Source of the DNA: Coffea arabica
Taxonomy: Eukaryota; Streptophyta; Magnoliopsida; Gentianales; Rubiaceae
DNA length: 64,000 nt
Reading direction: 5' to 3'
NCBI RefSeq assembly: GCF_036785885.1
Contig: NC_092312.1
Coordinates: 22,896,001 to 22,960,000 of the forward strand
Part shown: positions 14,901 through 24,719 of the stretch, in pieces
Position numbering within the stretch: position 1 is the stretch's first letter
How the letters are laid out: each line of letters starts with the position of its first letter
Program-made: the position numbers and the translations under genes
The notes under the pieces: generated by a model
The model's input: only the letters and a program-made list of their open reading frames with translations
What the model was told of the DNA's origin: nothing
Database searches by the model: none

Positions 14901-15433
14901 TGTTGAGTGTGCGCTGTGTGTATCATTCTATTCAAATGCTTTTTGCTTTCCCTCTTTCTGGAAACCATAATGTTGGAATAGTTGTTGTAACTTGTGGTTA
15001 AATGGGAAGTATGATTTCATAATTGTCCTGAAATCCTGGCTACTTGTAGCAGTATGACATCATAGTAGTCCTAAAATCCTGTCTACTTCTAGCATTTGTG
15101 TATGTATGTCAGTGTGTATCCTTTTTCTTGATATATTTGTGTACATTTTTCTTTCAGAATGAAGACGAAATATTGATATATGATGAGAGGTTGAAACAAG
15201 ATAGAAACAATTTTGATGGAGTCCATATGCAGCCTATGGAAAAGCCCCAGGTAGCAAAGGACGAGCCGCATAGCACTGTCACTACAGTTATTGCTGGACC
15301 TGACCAGCAAACAGATAATCAACCACCTCCAAAAGTACGGTCCATTGCCAAGCTTACTGCCACCAAGAGCAGGAGGAAAAAGGGGAGACGGAAGGCTTCC
15401 TCTGGGAGGTGGAGCCGCAGATCCTCCAGTTAG
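11983..15433 (+). CDS. Plant-specific nuclear-type protein of unknown function, 485 aa
   Basis: Coding exons 11983-12365, 13025-13335, 13428-13484, 14132-14562 and 15158-15433 join in frame (1458 nt). The start ATG has the context GCCATGG and gives MGPELELKARSYG. Residues about 85-110 form an acidic Ser/Asp tract. A Trp-rich block around residues 131-150 (HWRTFIQPLMWRCKWVELQ) is the most family-like part. It is followed by a basic RRKKRRR cluster and YMSHHNLFSYFENR. Exon 4 carries a coiled-coil-like segment (LLRKIWLLESQLSKLK). The C-terminus is a basic tail (KSRRKKGRRKASSG), suggesting nuclear or nucleic-acid contact. I recall unnamed plant proteins with this Trp-rich block but cannot give a function. 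A possible leader exon lies near 10240. The gene looks intact. Confidence 0.85.
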
Positions 15434-16245
15434 CTCTCACATTACTACTCTTTTCAATTGCTAAACCAGGTGGGAGGACGATGAGTTTAAAAGTCCTGGC
15501 AAGTAGCGTACTCTACTGAGGAACTTGTACATGGAATTCTATTATCGCACTATATTATCTAAGTATTTCTTTTTTTTTTTTTTTTGCAGAGAACCTGTAC
15601 ATACCTGTTCTTGGAACTAGTTGTGTATACGTGGAATGTTCTATTTTGCATAAGATGTGATTGAGTAGAAATTAATAAGATAGATGTCCTCAGCGTAATA
15701 TTTGACAACTTTATTAACCTAAACGGTGAATTGCACTCTTTTTAGGATCAAATTGGTGCTTGTAATTCTATCTCAACTGTTACCCTCTTAGTTTAGTGCA
15801 GTAACAGTTGCAGTTCCAGCCATTTCTTTACCAGATTATGTAGGATTCCCAGGTTTCTTGTGAGCGTTCACCGTCAGAAAAGCAATGACCTAAAATTTTA
15901 TTCACCAGCTTTTATGCCTTTTAGGGATTATCTCCAGTAGGGCTTGTGTTTGGTGTAGCTTGTAACATGCAGTATAGAGTTTATTTGTCGGATGGAAGCG
16001 GCAGCATTAACTAGGTCTTGTACTACAACAACCAGCCGTGTGAAATTTAGACCTCTCTCTTTTAAGGGACTTTTCACCTAGGCAGCTCATAACGAGCAAG
16101 ATTATTTATTAACCAGCGGTGGAAAACTTGGGACCTCGGATACATCGGACCAATTCAAATATCCTTGTAATTAATCACATTGTGAGTTAAAGGATCATGA
16201 GAGAATGAAAATTGTATACCTATTGACGGGGATGTGGTTATGTGT
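15434..16245. other. 3' UTR region and convergent intergenic space
   Basis: Downstream of the plus-strand gene there is AT-rich sequence with a T run near 15569-15587. This is presumably the 3' UTR, facing the 3' end of the minus-strand 164-aa gene. I see no further gene. Confidence 0.5.
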
Positions 16246-17595
16246 TCAAGATGCTACTTGTCCTAAAAACATTTTCCTGGATAGTTTCACGGAAATAAGG
16301 GCAAGCACTGTGGCTGATGGCACAAAAACGACATCAGGAATTGCCTTGATCAATTTCAGTTGGGGCACGGTCTCGCCTGCGCGTTTGGCTACCATTGCTG
16401 CTGGAGGTGTTACAAGCCCTGTAATGATGGTGGAGTCATCTAACTTGCTAAGATTCAGCCTGTTCTGCATTAATTCCATGAACAGCCTTTTCTTATTTGA
16501 ATCGTCGGCTGAACTCCATTCTTTGAAATAGGCCTATTCAAAAAATCCATGGTTACCAGGAATTCTCAATGCGAGTGTCTGAATGAGTGTGTGCTTGAGA
16601 GATCTTTGAAACAGGCCTACTTAAGAAATGCATGGTCACCAGGAAGAGAGAGAGAAAGAGACCTCAACATCTTTCAGAGGAGGAACATCATAGTGTTTAC
16701 CAGGTAATGCCGCATTGATGGTGCTGAAAATCAAATCGCAGAAGTTGGTCAATCTTGTGAATCTCTGTTTCCTCTAGTACATATTTAAGATCTATTTCCT
16801 CGGATCTTTTGTTTTAAACAAGTAGAAGGCAAGGAGCTAAAATTAGCTTTGGGGGTATTAAAGTCACTTTATCCATTCAAGCTCCTAGTCTTAACTACAT
16901 TCTAACGTTATATAACAACATTTTGCACACATATATCTCCAGGCTATTTTTTGGCTGTGAGTCCAAGAATTCCGTAATAAGAAGAGGTTTACACATTTTA
17001 CTTTGGATGATGACAGATGAAAAATGAAAGAGACTTCAACAATTTGTCAATTCGCATTAAAAAAAAAAAAAAAAATCTGCATTTCCCGTCTCAAGTTAAA
17101 GCCAACAAGCCACCACCTTTCAATTGGACGAAAACAAGATGTATGAGGCTAAATTTTCACAATCCAGATTCCAAGTTCCTTATCAAGGAAAGTACAAAAG
17201 CATACGGCAAATTCTATCAGAGGAATGAAACTAAAACTATTTATTCAACAGCAGCAGCAAAAGCACGTGAACAGAATTAAATGGTAATTCCTACCTGAAG
17301 ATGTCAAGAATTGCCATGTGGAAATCCTCTAAGCTGTTCACATCTTTCTCTATAAACTGCCTATGAAGGGTCCCCATCAGCAAGCTCAACATCTGTGCTG
17401 TTGGCAAACCTATCAAAGCAAATAAAGATCTTGAGGTAAGAATCATCGTGCGAAAAGGATCAATTACATTTTTTCAGGACAGAGAATAAAGAGTCAAACT
17501 TATTTCAGAGCTAAAGGTGCAAAACAAATAGAGCAAATGAAAGAAGAGTGAAATTATCATCCACCCTTTCCCATGAAGCTCGTGACTGCACCCAT
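16246..17595 (-). CDS. Conserved plant protein of unknown function, 164 aa, 4 exons
   Basis: Exons 17595-17565, 17409-17295, 16723-16663 and 16533-16246 join in frame (495 nt, 164 aa plus stop). The protein starts MGAVTSFMGKGLPTAQ, contains LEDFHMAILDIF and LPGKHYDVPPLKDVE, and ends with a well-formed block: ITGLVTPPAAMVAKRAGE, VPQLKLIKAIPDVVFVPSA, VLALISVKLSRKMFLGQ. I recall plant homologues loosely labelled EF-hand-like, but no canonical EF loop is visible here, so I give no function. Gly2 and Ser6 fit an N-myristoylation motif (M-G-x-x-x-S), so membrane attachment is possible. The first donor (G|GTGGAT) is weak, but its phase is exactly right. The intron before the last exon carries a duplicated acceptor region. 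Confidence 0.75.
16519..16645. repeat. Two direct copies of a ~43-bp intron/exon border
   Basis: Copies at about 16602-16645 and 16519-16563, roughly 82 bp apart, share TTCCTGGTRACCATG followed by an acceptor-like TAG and GCCTRTTTCAAAG on the minus strand. The copy at 16519-16563 is the real intron end plus the first codons of the last exon of the 164-aa gene. The other copy is intronic and mimics the acceptor. Confidence 0.8.
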
Positions 17596-18224
17596 TTTGC
17601 AGGAATGAACATGATCCAGTTTAGGAGGTATGAGGCATTATATACTAAAAAAGAAAAGTTGCTAAGAAGTTTGGCATGGCTAGTTAGCCTAAGAGGTCAG
17701 TGCAAGCAAGGAATCTATTACTTGGTTTTAGTAAAAAAATAAGAAACATGATTCCTGGCTTCTATCTAGCTATGGCGTTAAATTAAGACTAAGGAATCTC
17801 ATATCATAGAATTGCAAATGCTGGCTTGCATTCAGATTACACGCATCCTGAACCTCAATTGAACAACCTAAGGACAGTTGGGGAAAAGAAAAATGGAAAC
17901 CTTTTTACATATCCTCTCCATACATGGTTCAGTTATGATTCTCCATAGTTTCACCTGGCAATGATGGTCAAGTAAGTTATTGGCATAAGCCATCCTCTTC
18001 CACACACCATTCAACAATTTTTGAGCCCTAATTGAAGGAGAAACAAACAAAAGAAAGCTCAATGACCAATGTATATCTTCACGCTTCTTACGGTTATTTA
18101 ATGGTAGATGATTCTTTTGATATTCAACGAATAATTGTAGGTCCTCTGTAAGGAGTTCTCAGATTAAGATGCAACTCGATCATCAAGCTTGTCCTTTGCT
18201 CAAGCTTCAGTCAGTTTAAGTTGT
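17596..18224. other. Spacer between the PPR and 164-aa genes
   Basis: This holds the 3' UTR of the PPR gene and the upstream region of the 164-aa gene, both on the minus strand. A frame with TTG as its first codon (18062-17868) shows no family resemblance and does not match the phase needed by the 164-aa gene, so it is not called. Confidence 0.5.
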
Positions 18225-20006
18225 TCAGAACCAATAAGTACTCTCTGCCTTCATGTGCAACTGCAAATGCTCCATGGCTAAGTGTATGACAGCTGACTCT
18301 GGGTGCAGTTTATCCCCAGCAACAAACTCACAAACCTTGCCATTGATCTCGATGACACTACAACCTACCTCCTTCTTTGCCCCCTTTTTGCTCATCAAAC
18401 CTTTGATCTCCTCTACATCATTCCATCTTCTCTCAGAGGCATAAAGATTTCTTAGCATAATATAGTTCCCATCATTCCAAGGTTCCATATCAATTGCCTT
18501 TCTTATTACTCTCTCAGCCCTCGAAATATCTTTAGCATAGTAACAAGCAAATAGAAAAGAACTTAATATAATTCCATTAGCCTCATAAGGCATGCGGTCA
18601 ATCAAGCTTTCAGCTTCATCCAGACATCCTGCCCTTCCCAACAGATCTACAAGACAGCCATAATGCTCAACTCTCGGGGTAAGCCCGAATCCTTCCATTG
18701 CTTTAAACCATCTCCTTCCTTCCTTCACTAAACCCCCATGGTTGCAAGCTGATAAAACTCCAAGCATGGTAACATCATTTGGCTTGAACCCTTTACCCTT
18801 CATCTCCAAAAATACCTCTAGAGCTTCTTCAGCACGCCCATTCACTGCCAACCCATTAATCAAAGCATTCCATATAGATGTTTCTTTTAACTGTATGGCA
18901 TCAAAAACACCTCTAGCTTTCTCAATTTCTCCACACTTTGCATACATATCAACCAAGGCAGTGCAAAGATTTGATGATCTATCCAATTTTTTCCTCCTAG
19001 CAAAATGGTAAACCCAGCTCCCCAATTCAAGAGCACCGAGATCAGCAATAGCTGGAAGAATACTCACAAGAGTAACATCATCTGGTTCAATCATCCTCTC
19101 CAGTTGCAACGCATGAAACAACCTCAAAGCCTCATGGGGTTGCTTATTTTGGCAATATCCCCCAATCATTGCATTCCAAGAAAACAAATTCCTCTCTGGC
19201 ATCGCGTCAAAAAACAACCTAGCTTCATCAACATCACCAATACTACAGTAACCATCAATCATACTAGTCCAAGACACTACATTCCTCTCCGGCATTGTCT
19301 CGAACAAACTCCTAGCCAAACCCATCTCCCTCATCTTTACATAAGCATCAATCATCACATTATAGGCGGCCACATCTTTCTCCGGCATAAAATAAAAAAG
19401 TCCCAAAGCCGCAGCCATATCACCATTTTTCACGTACCCATCAATGAGAGCAGTCCAAGAAACGGAACTTCTCTCAGTCATTTCATCGAACATCTTTCTC
19501 GCAAAACCCATTTCTCCGAACTTCCCATACATATCAACGAATGAAGTCCCAACATACAAATTAGATACAAACCCACTTTTCATAGCGTGATTATGAATCC
19601 CCAAGCCTTCCCAGACCGCCAAATTTAGCCCACAACACTTAGCAAGGCTGGAAAATGTGTAGTTGTCTGGCTTAAACGCTTCATTTTTTAGCAAATATGT
19701 ATACAGACGTGTAGCTTCACTATACTGACGCGCAGCTAAATGGGATTTAATCATTGTATTGCAAAGAAAAGTGTCGTTCTTTCGATGGCAGAAGTCGAAT
19801 ATACGGCGGGCATGGTGGATACCAGATGCGGGGACGACGGTGGCAAAGGTGGTTATAAGTTTAGTGAGGAGGTTAACGTTGGTTTGGAGGGCGTTTTGGA
19901 TCATGAAAGCGTGGACCTGGAGAAGTGTTGCCTTGGTGTTCCTTCGCTGGAGGAGAAAGATGCACTTCTTCTCTGCTGGACTCCATACCCATGCCCTTTG
20001 GTTCAT
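18225..20006 (-). CDS. Pentatricopeptide repeat protein, PLS class with E domain, 593 aa
   Basis: Intronless ORF of 593 codons. PPR proteins of the PLS class bind organellar RNA and act mostly in C-to-U editing in mitochondria or plastids. The repeats run from about residue 75 to 480, with typical PPR phrases such as DTFLCNTMIKSHL, NVVSWTSMIDGY, NLFSWNAMIGGYCQN, LVDMYAKCGEIEKARGVFD and GCLVDLLGRAG. The tail has E/E+ features (NGNYIMLRNLYASERRWNDV, KKEVGCSVIEINGKVCEF) and stops at residue 593 without a DYW deaminase domain, so it would need a partner deaminase if it edits. The N-terminus is basic with no acidic stretch, compatible with an organellar transit peptide. It is close in layout to Arabidopsis E-class proteins such as At2g44880 (recalled, not searched). 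Confidence 0.93.
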   Translation of the reverse strand: MNQRAWVWSPAEKKCIFLLQRRNTKATLLQVHAFMIQNALQTNVNLLTKLITTFATVVPASGIHHARRIFDFCHRKNDTFLCNTMIKSHLAARQYSEATRLYTYLLKNEAFKPDNYTFSSLAKCCGLNLAVWEGLGIHNHAMKSGFVSNLYVGTSFVDMYGKFGEMGFARKMFDEMTERSSVSWTALIDGYVKNGDMAAALGLFYFMPEKDVAAYNVMIDAYVKMREMGLARSLFETMPERNVVSWTSMIDGYCSIGDVDEARLFFDAMPERNLFSWNAMIGGYCQNKQPHEALRLFHALQLERMIEPDDVTLVSILPAIADLGALELGSWVYHFARRKKLDRSSNLCTALVDMYAKCGEIEKARGVFDAIQLKETSIWNALINGLAVNGRAEEALEVFLEMKGKGFKPNDVTMLGVLSACNHGGLVKEGRRWFKAMEGFGLTPRVEHYGCLVDLLGRAGCLDEAESLIDRMPYEANGIILSSFLFACYYAKDISRAERVIRKAIDMEPWNDGNYIMLRNLYASERRWNDVEEIKGLMSKKGAKKEVGCSVIEINGKVCEFVAGDKLHPESAVIHLAMEHLQLHMKAESTYWF

Positions 20007-20023
20007 GGAGCTGGAGCTTTCAT
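20003..20023 (-). promoter_or_regulatory. Six-codon uORF whose stop overlaps the PPR start (ATGA)
   Basis: An ATG at 20023-20021 opens a six-codon frame ending in TGA at 20005-20003. That stop overlaps the main ATG (20006-20004) as ATGA, a layout suited to termination-reinitiation. It only matters if the transcript starts upstream of 20023. Confidence 0.55.
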
Positions 20024-20099
20024 CGCCCTCTCCAAAAAGCGTGGGATGATAATTCCATTGGAACTGCGCCTTTTAATTTCTTTTTTTTCCCCCTAGTTA

Positions 20100-20694
20100 T
20101 AGGTTTGCTAATCTGTATTTAATGGCTCTCTAATGCTGGATATGAAAAATGTTATAGTGTGTGTGCATATATTTGTCAGATTTTCTATTTTATTTGGTTA
20201 TAAGTTATCGCTGTTGCTCCAAATGTCCATATTTTTTATTTTGTTACGTGCTATTATTGACTTGATCCATTGTTCTATGCAAGAGGGATTTCCTTGGGTT
20301 CTTTTACTTTGTCAGAATACAAGCGGATGTTTATGGCAGAGATGAGTATTTTTTTTCTTTCTCAAAAATAAAACACAAGGTTGCTGGGCGTAAAATAATA
20401 CTGGTAAGCCTTCAATATAGCGGAGATATCTAAGAAGTTGAAAAGAGAGGGGGGGGGGGGGGGGGGTGGGGGAAGAACAAGGTGTCCAAATTTACAACTG
20501 TGATTATCTGTAAAAGGCATGTAGGTCTTAACAAAATTGGGCGGTTCTTCTGAGTTTTAGACTAATAGGTGTCATGATATTGCTGGAAAAAAGGGGTTTA
20601 AAGTTTGTTGTAATGCGCTCAATGGGCAAGACTGTATAAAAGTGGACTTAAAAAGTATTTCCGTGGTTTATATCGGACTTTTGGCATGAATATG
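20100..20694. other. Upstream region of the PPR gene, with a G homopolymer
   Basis: AT-rich sequence with a run of about 17 G at 20450-20466 that continues as TGGGGG. I see no supportable gene. The short ORFs here show no family features. Confidence 0.5.
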
Positions 20695-20824
20695 GTCATT
20701 ATGGTAGGGCATAATAAGAAACAGGTCCCGCGAAATATTGCAAAGACGGAGGAGTTTTATCTAATGCTCCTAATTTGTAGTGCTTTCATGCCTCCTTTTT
20801 TTTTTTTTTTTCCCTGTGCTACTT
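20695..20824 (+). repeat. 130-bp direct repeat, left copy
   Basis: This is nearly identical to 22301-22428; I see a difference only in T-run length. It lies directly left of the solo LTR and contains a tract of about 16-17 T near 20797-20812. Confidence 0.93.
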
Positions 20825-22304
20825 TGATAGGGTGTAATTTTATCATTTATTTTATTATTAATTTTCTCTATTACCTGACCCGATGTGGATTAATTGCTGG
20901 ATTCTACTCATTTTTAGTGTTTTGCATATATTCCAGGGAGTAGAACGAAAATATGATAACAAGTGCTAATTTGACAAAAAAGGAGTCTAAGGCACAGAGC
21001 TCACCCCAGGGGCATTGTTGGCAAAGGCAAGCTTATGCCCATTTTAGTAATTGCCGAAGACAAAAGCATTAAAAGGAGCAACGAAGGGCTGAAGGAGGGG
21101 TCGGCTTCTTCCTCTCCGGAAGGAGAGCCGCCGCAGAGGAGATAGGAAATATAGAAATAGCATAGGACTAGCACTACGGAAGCTTAGCTTTTGATTTCTC
21201 TTTGGAGAGCTTTTCGTCTTGTAGCTTAGCCGCAGTTGTTGACTTTTCTTCTTAGTCTTTGTTAGTTAGCTTTTTCTTACGCAGGGAAGATTGCTGAGGA
21301 GCTTAGCTTATGTCTTTGATTCTGCCTATTCAATTTCTCTTCTCCGAATGTCGGGCAAAAGCGAACACACTCAGTGGACTCTTGTAGCTTTCTTTCTTTA
21401 TTGAATAGACGAATTGAATTCGCCCAGCTTCCCAATTGATGGCCGCAGCTTTTGCAACAATTTCTGGCGGATTTAGTTCATCAATTATGAACTAATTTTC
21501 TTTCTCTAGTCAAGGGACAATGGATGCTTTGGATTGCCTAAAACTTGTGAGATCGATTTAATTTTATCTTTTTCTCTTATTTATTGGTATTTGCATATTC
21601 CCTGATTGCAGTACTTATGGTTGTTTAATTAATTGATTGTCTTGGATCCGGATAATTAGTTAATTTAATAATCTATTGTCAATTGAGGTGTTAAATCCGT
21701 AATTGTTTAATTGTCTCAAAATAGTGATAACTGGCATGATTGGGTTTGTGTCAGGGGAATACGCGGGCTAATCTAAAATAACCCTGGTAGTGCGTTATTT
21801 GGTTAGAATAGGGCTCCTCTAATACGTAAGGCAATTGAGGAATTAAATTCTACGGGCGTACCTAGGATTATTTCTCAATTAGAGCAGTGATTAACGGGCG
21901 TACCTTGATCACCGACACAGTAAGGAGGGGTTGACTGTCATCGCTTGTTTGGCAGTTATAACCTATTTATTAGTAAATAATTGGAATTGCCTTTGCTTAT
22001 CGATGATCAATTAGGTGCACCTTTGCTGAAGTTATTCCTTGGCTAGATCCTTAATTATCACTCATTTGATTTTAGTAATTTGTTATTTAATTTTTAGTAG
22101 CTTTTTATTTTAGTTGAATTTCTTTGATTGTCACCTTCTGCATAAAAACACTCCCCTTGTCACTGTGAGCTTGAAAAGAAATAATTACTCCCAGTCCCTG
22201 TGGATTCGACCCTACTCACCACTATCTACAGAAACTACTTTTAGTTTGAGCAGGTATTTATTATTGCACAGGCTTCGACAACCTGTCAACCTGTCAACCT
22301 GTCA
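20825..22304 (+). mobile_element. Solo LTR of a Ty3/gypsy-type (Tat/Ogre-like) retrotransposon
   Basis: The segment begins TGATAGGGTGTAATTTTATC at about 20825 and ends with repeats of AACCTGTCA, so the ends are complementary (TGATAGG / CCTGTCA). Near the end it has the block CAGTCCCTGTGGATTCGACC, then TTATTGCACAGGCTTCGACA. From memory, this arrangement is typical of the 3' end of Tat/Ogre-group LTRs. There is no gag-pol and no second LTR, so I call it a solo LTR of about 1.48 kb. No 5-bp target duplication is seen; instead it sits between 130-bp direct repeats. Confidence 0.75.
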
Positions 22305-22428
22305 TTATGGTAGGGCATAATAAGAAACAGGTCCCGCGAAATATTGCAAAGACGGAGGAGTTTTATCTAATGCTCCTAATTTGTAGTGCTTTCATGCCTC
22401 CTTTTTTTTTTTTTTTCCTGTGCTACTT
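22301..22428 (+). repeat. 130-bp direct repeat, right copy
   Basis: This is the second copy of 20695-20824. Its first four bases (GTCA) coincide with the last four of the LTR, a microhomology at the junction. It continues into the ARABIDILLO-like fragment. Confidence 0.93.
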
Positions 22429-22463
22429 CCTATTTGAAGTGTCATTTGTTGCTTGTGTATCAG

Positions 22464-22527
22464 CATTGCTATTGGACGAGAAGGTGGTGTGGCACCCCTG
22501 ATAGCATTTGCACGATCTGATGCTGAG
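22464..22527 (+). pseudogene. Orphan exon of an ARABIDILLO-type armadillo-repeat gene
   Basis: A 64-bp exon-like piece with acceptor (GTATCAG|C) and donor (GAG|GTAAAT) reads IAIGREGGVAPLIAFARSDA. This matches the armadillo-repeat core of ARABIDILLO F-box proteins (GREGGVAPLIALARS in my recall). The next exon, which should encode a VHETAAGALWNLAF-like segment, is not found in the following 600 bp, nor is a preceding exon in the duplicated upstream part. It is therefore a gene fragment, not a working gene. Confidence 0.7.
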
Positions 22528-23090
22528 GTAAATTTGCAGTTTTGCTGCAATTTGAAGTCCTAAAATTACTCTACAGTTATTATTTTCTTCTGTAAAGCAT
22601 TCTCTTTACTCGTGGTAATTACAATTTGCTTGTGTTTGTTAGGTAGTTGGTAAGATGATACTTAGGTGCATATTGAACTTATCCCTTGATTCATAGTTGG
22701 TGGCTCTGTTTGATTATCGTCCATGCACCTCTTTCCTCTGATATTCCCCTGCTACTCTCCTCCCAGAGCCATCCCTCTCCCCTGCCAAAATAAATAAACA
22801 AATAAAGATAAAAGAGAGAAGCATGACAGCAGGTTATCTTGTATTCCTTGCAGAAATAGTACTTAGCTAACAGTAAAAGGGATAACTACGTAATTGCAGC
22901 TTTTGGTTCTTGTTATCTGCAAGTTCTTTGGAAGTTCTGAGGTTCGTTGTTGAGAAAAAGACTGCCTGCCGAAGAAATTCAGTGAGAAGCATTAGTTTGT
23001 GCATTGTCACCTCTCTTGCCCTTCTCCATGTCTTGAGAAAGTTTAGAGTGGGAATATTTTGAATGCAGTAAAGCCAGAAACCATGATAGG
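22528..23090. other. Non-coding remnant downstream of the armadillo fragment
   Basis: AT-rich sequence with no recognisable exons. It may be intron of the same lost ARABIDILLO-like gene. Confidence 0.4.
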
Positions 23091-23327
23091 TTATCTAGTG
23101 TATAATATGTACACACGGTAGATATTTACAAAATTTTCACAAACTTTGCCTTCGAACTTTCTCAGACTTCTGTATGATTCCATGACACCAGCGACCGGCT
23201 GGTGCTCAAGAGCTTCAAGAACCTCAGCCTCAACCTTGGCAAGATTCTTGTATTTTCCAATAATAGAGTCCAAAGTAAAAAACTTCTGCGCCCGGTGAAA
23301 TACATACATTTTTAGCAACAACTAATA

Positions 23328-23500
23328 TGTTAGGCTTGTGAGTAAAAGATTATGTCCCACATTAGTTCAAGAGATGGAGAAAGACCTGAAACGTAATAGT
23401 TTAAGTTTTTGGATCAGAGTTGGATTCCTTACTTACATATTTGGCTCTTTGGTGGGTTCTCACGAGATGTTTCCCCCTATCAAATTGGTATCGGAGTTTC
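23328..23500 (+). mobile_element. LTR end plus tRNA-Met-type primer-binding site (fragment)
   Basis: The segment begins TGTTAGG, contains TGTCCCACATTAG and TTCTCACGAGATG, and runs into TGGTATCGGAG at 23486. This is one change from the TGGTATCAGAGC primer-binding site common in plant Copia-type elements. No second LTR or coding region was found. Confidence 0.55.
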
Positions 23501-23772
23501 AGGTTGCGAGATTGGGTTACTCATAGGTAAGTGAATTTTTCTAAGAGTTGGACTGGTGAAAATTCTCTACTTGATGGTGGACTGAAGTGCCAAAGTGCTA
23601 AGGAGTTTGGCTAGTGTTGGATCGGCTGCGCTAGCGGCGTATTTACACTGGGCAATTTCTATAATACTTATAAAAATTTGATATAATTTCAAGTGTGGCC
23701 CCCGGAGTTTTGTGTATTTACTAGTTTATTTGCTCTCAAAATTGCTTTTGATTTTACTTCTTGTTATTTGTT

Positions 23773-23961
23773 ACAGCTACCGTAGAAAGGGTTTTTTCAA
23801 TTATAAATATAGTGAAGAATCGGTTACGAAATAGAATGGAAGACACTTGAATGAATGATTGTTTAGTTACTTATATTGAGAAAAATATACTTCGTGAGAT
23901 TCAAAATGAAAAGGTTATAAACTGTTATCAAAATACGAAAACTCGTCATGAGCAATTGTAA
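23773..23961 (+). pseudogene. hAT transposase C-terminal dimerisation-domain remnant
   Basis: A 63-codon frame reads TATVERVFSIINIVKNRLRN, then RMEDT, an in-frame TGA, MNDCLVTYIEKNI, and ends before TAA. This matches the end of plant hAT transposases of the TTF-type zinc-finger group (ATVERAFSA..IVKN.LRN; LNDCLVTYIE). The TGA stands where the family usually has Trp (KWLNDCL), so TGG to TGA is likely. No upstream transposase domains are visible. Confidence 0.8.
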
Positions 23962-24719
23962 ATAGTTTAGTTTGCTTTTTAAAATAAAATTATTATTACA
24001 TTAATAATTTTGAGTTTGTCTTTTTATATTTTTCATGAAATATATGTATCATTTGTACTTGTTGGTGAATATTTTTTTCCTTAAAAAACTAGAAAAAGAG
24101 TATGTAAAAAATTTTAGAATTATTTTTGCCCCTACTGAAAATTTTTTCTAGCTTCGCAGCTGAGCTGTGCCATGAGTTTGGCAAGGTCCAGTTGCTAGAC
24201 TCATGATGTTTCCACCTGTCATAATGGCATTGTGTAATGAGAAGTCTATTCTCTAATCTAACAAAAAAATTGTAGAATAATAAAAACACTAGATCAAGTA
24301 ACTCACACAAGTCATGGCAGCTGCAGGTGTAACAAATGATTCATCCATGACAGCATTGTACGGGTAGACACTTTCCTCGTACAACCCATATTCTTCCATC
24401 ATTAAAAATGCATTTTCCAGATTGGATGATATGCGTCTCCTTTTTTTCGTCCCTTCAATGTACCACCATCTAAATCCTATGATTGATCTTCTGTCCGGAA
24501 ACAATTCAGGAAGAACTCATGATTTTTCTTCCTCGAAGGCAGGCGTACGTAGTCAAACTTGTGACGATAGTACTATAATACAAATTAGAAACATCTAAAA
24601 CGTTAATCCGACAGCACAACAGAAGTTGAACTTTGGTCGGATGAATTTGGTGATTTTCAGTTGAATGTGTAGTGTTTACTCTTGACCACCAATTGAACAA
24701 GTCTCCTGAAACCGCCATT

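Larger units (their letters stand above)
23091..24504 (-). pseudogene. Broken papain-like (C1) protease relative, minus strand
   Basis: Two pieces stand in the order expected for a C1 protease. The first, around 24504-24340, reads SSNLENAFLMMEEYGLYEE then SVYPY, comparable with the NAF...GGL..E..YPY region. The second, around 23290-23150, reads VEAEVLEALEHQPVAGVM, comparable with the A.QPV.V region before the catalytic His. The pieces are separated by a hAT transposase remnant (23773-23961) and an LTR fragment (23328-23500). No catalytic Cys or His segment is seen. The first piece is closely related to a plus-strand copy at 37565-37969. Confidence 0.6.

Noticed and set aside
17868-18062. 64-codon minus-strand frame as 5' exon of the 164-aa gene
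   Set aside because: It starts with TTG and ends in phase 0 at both possible donors, while the next exon needs phase 1. The 31-nt exon at 17595-17565 fits exactly.
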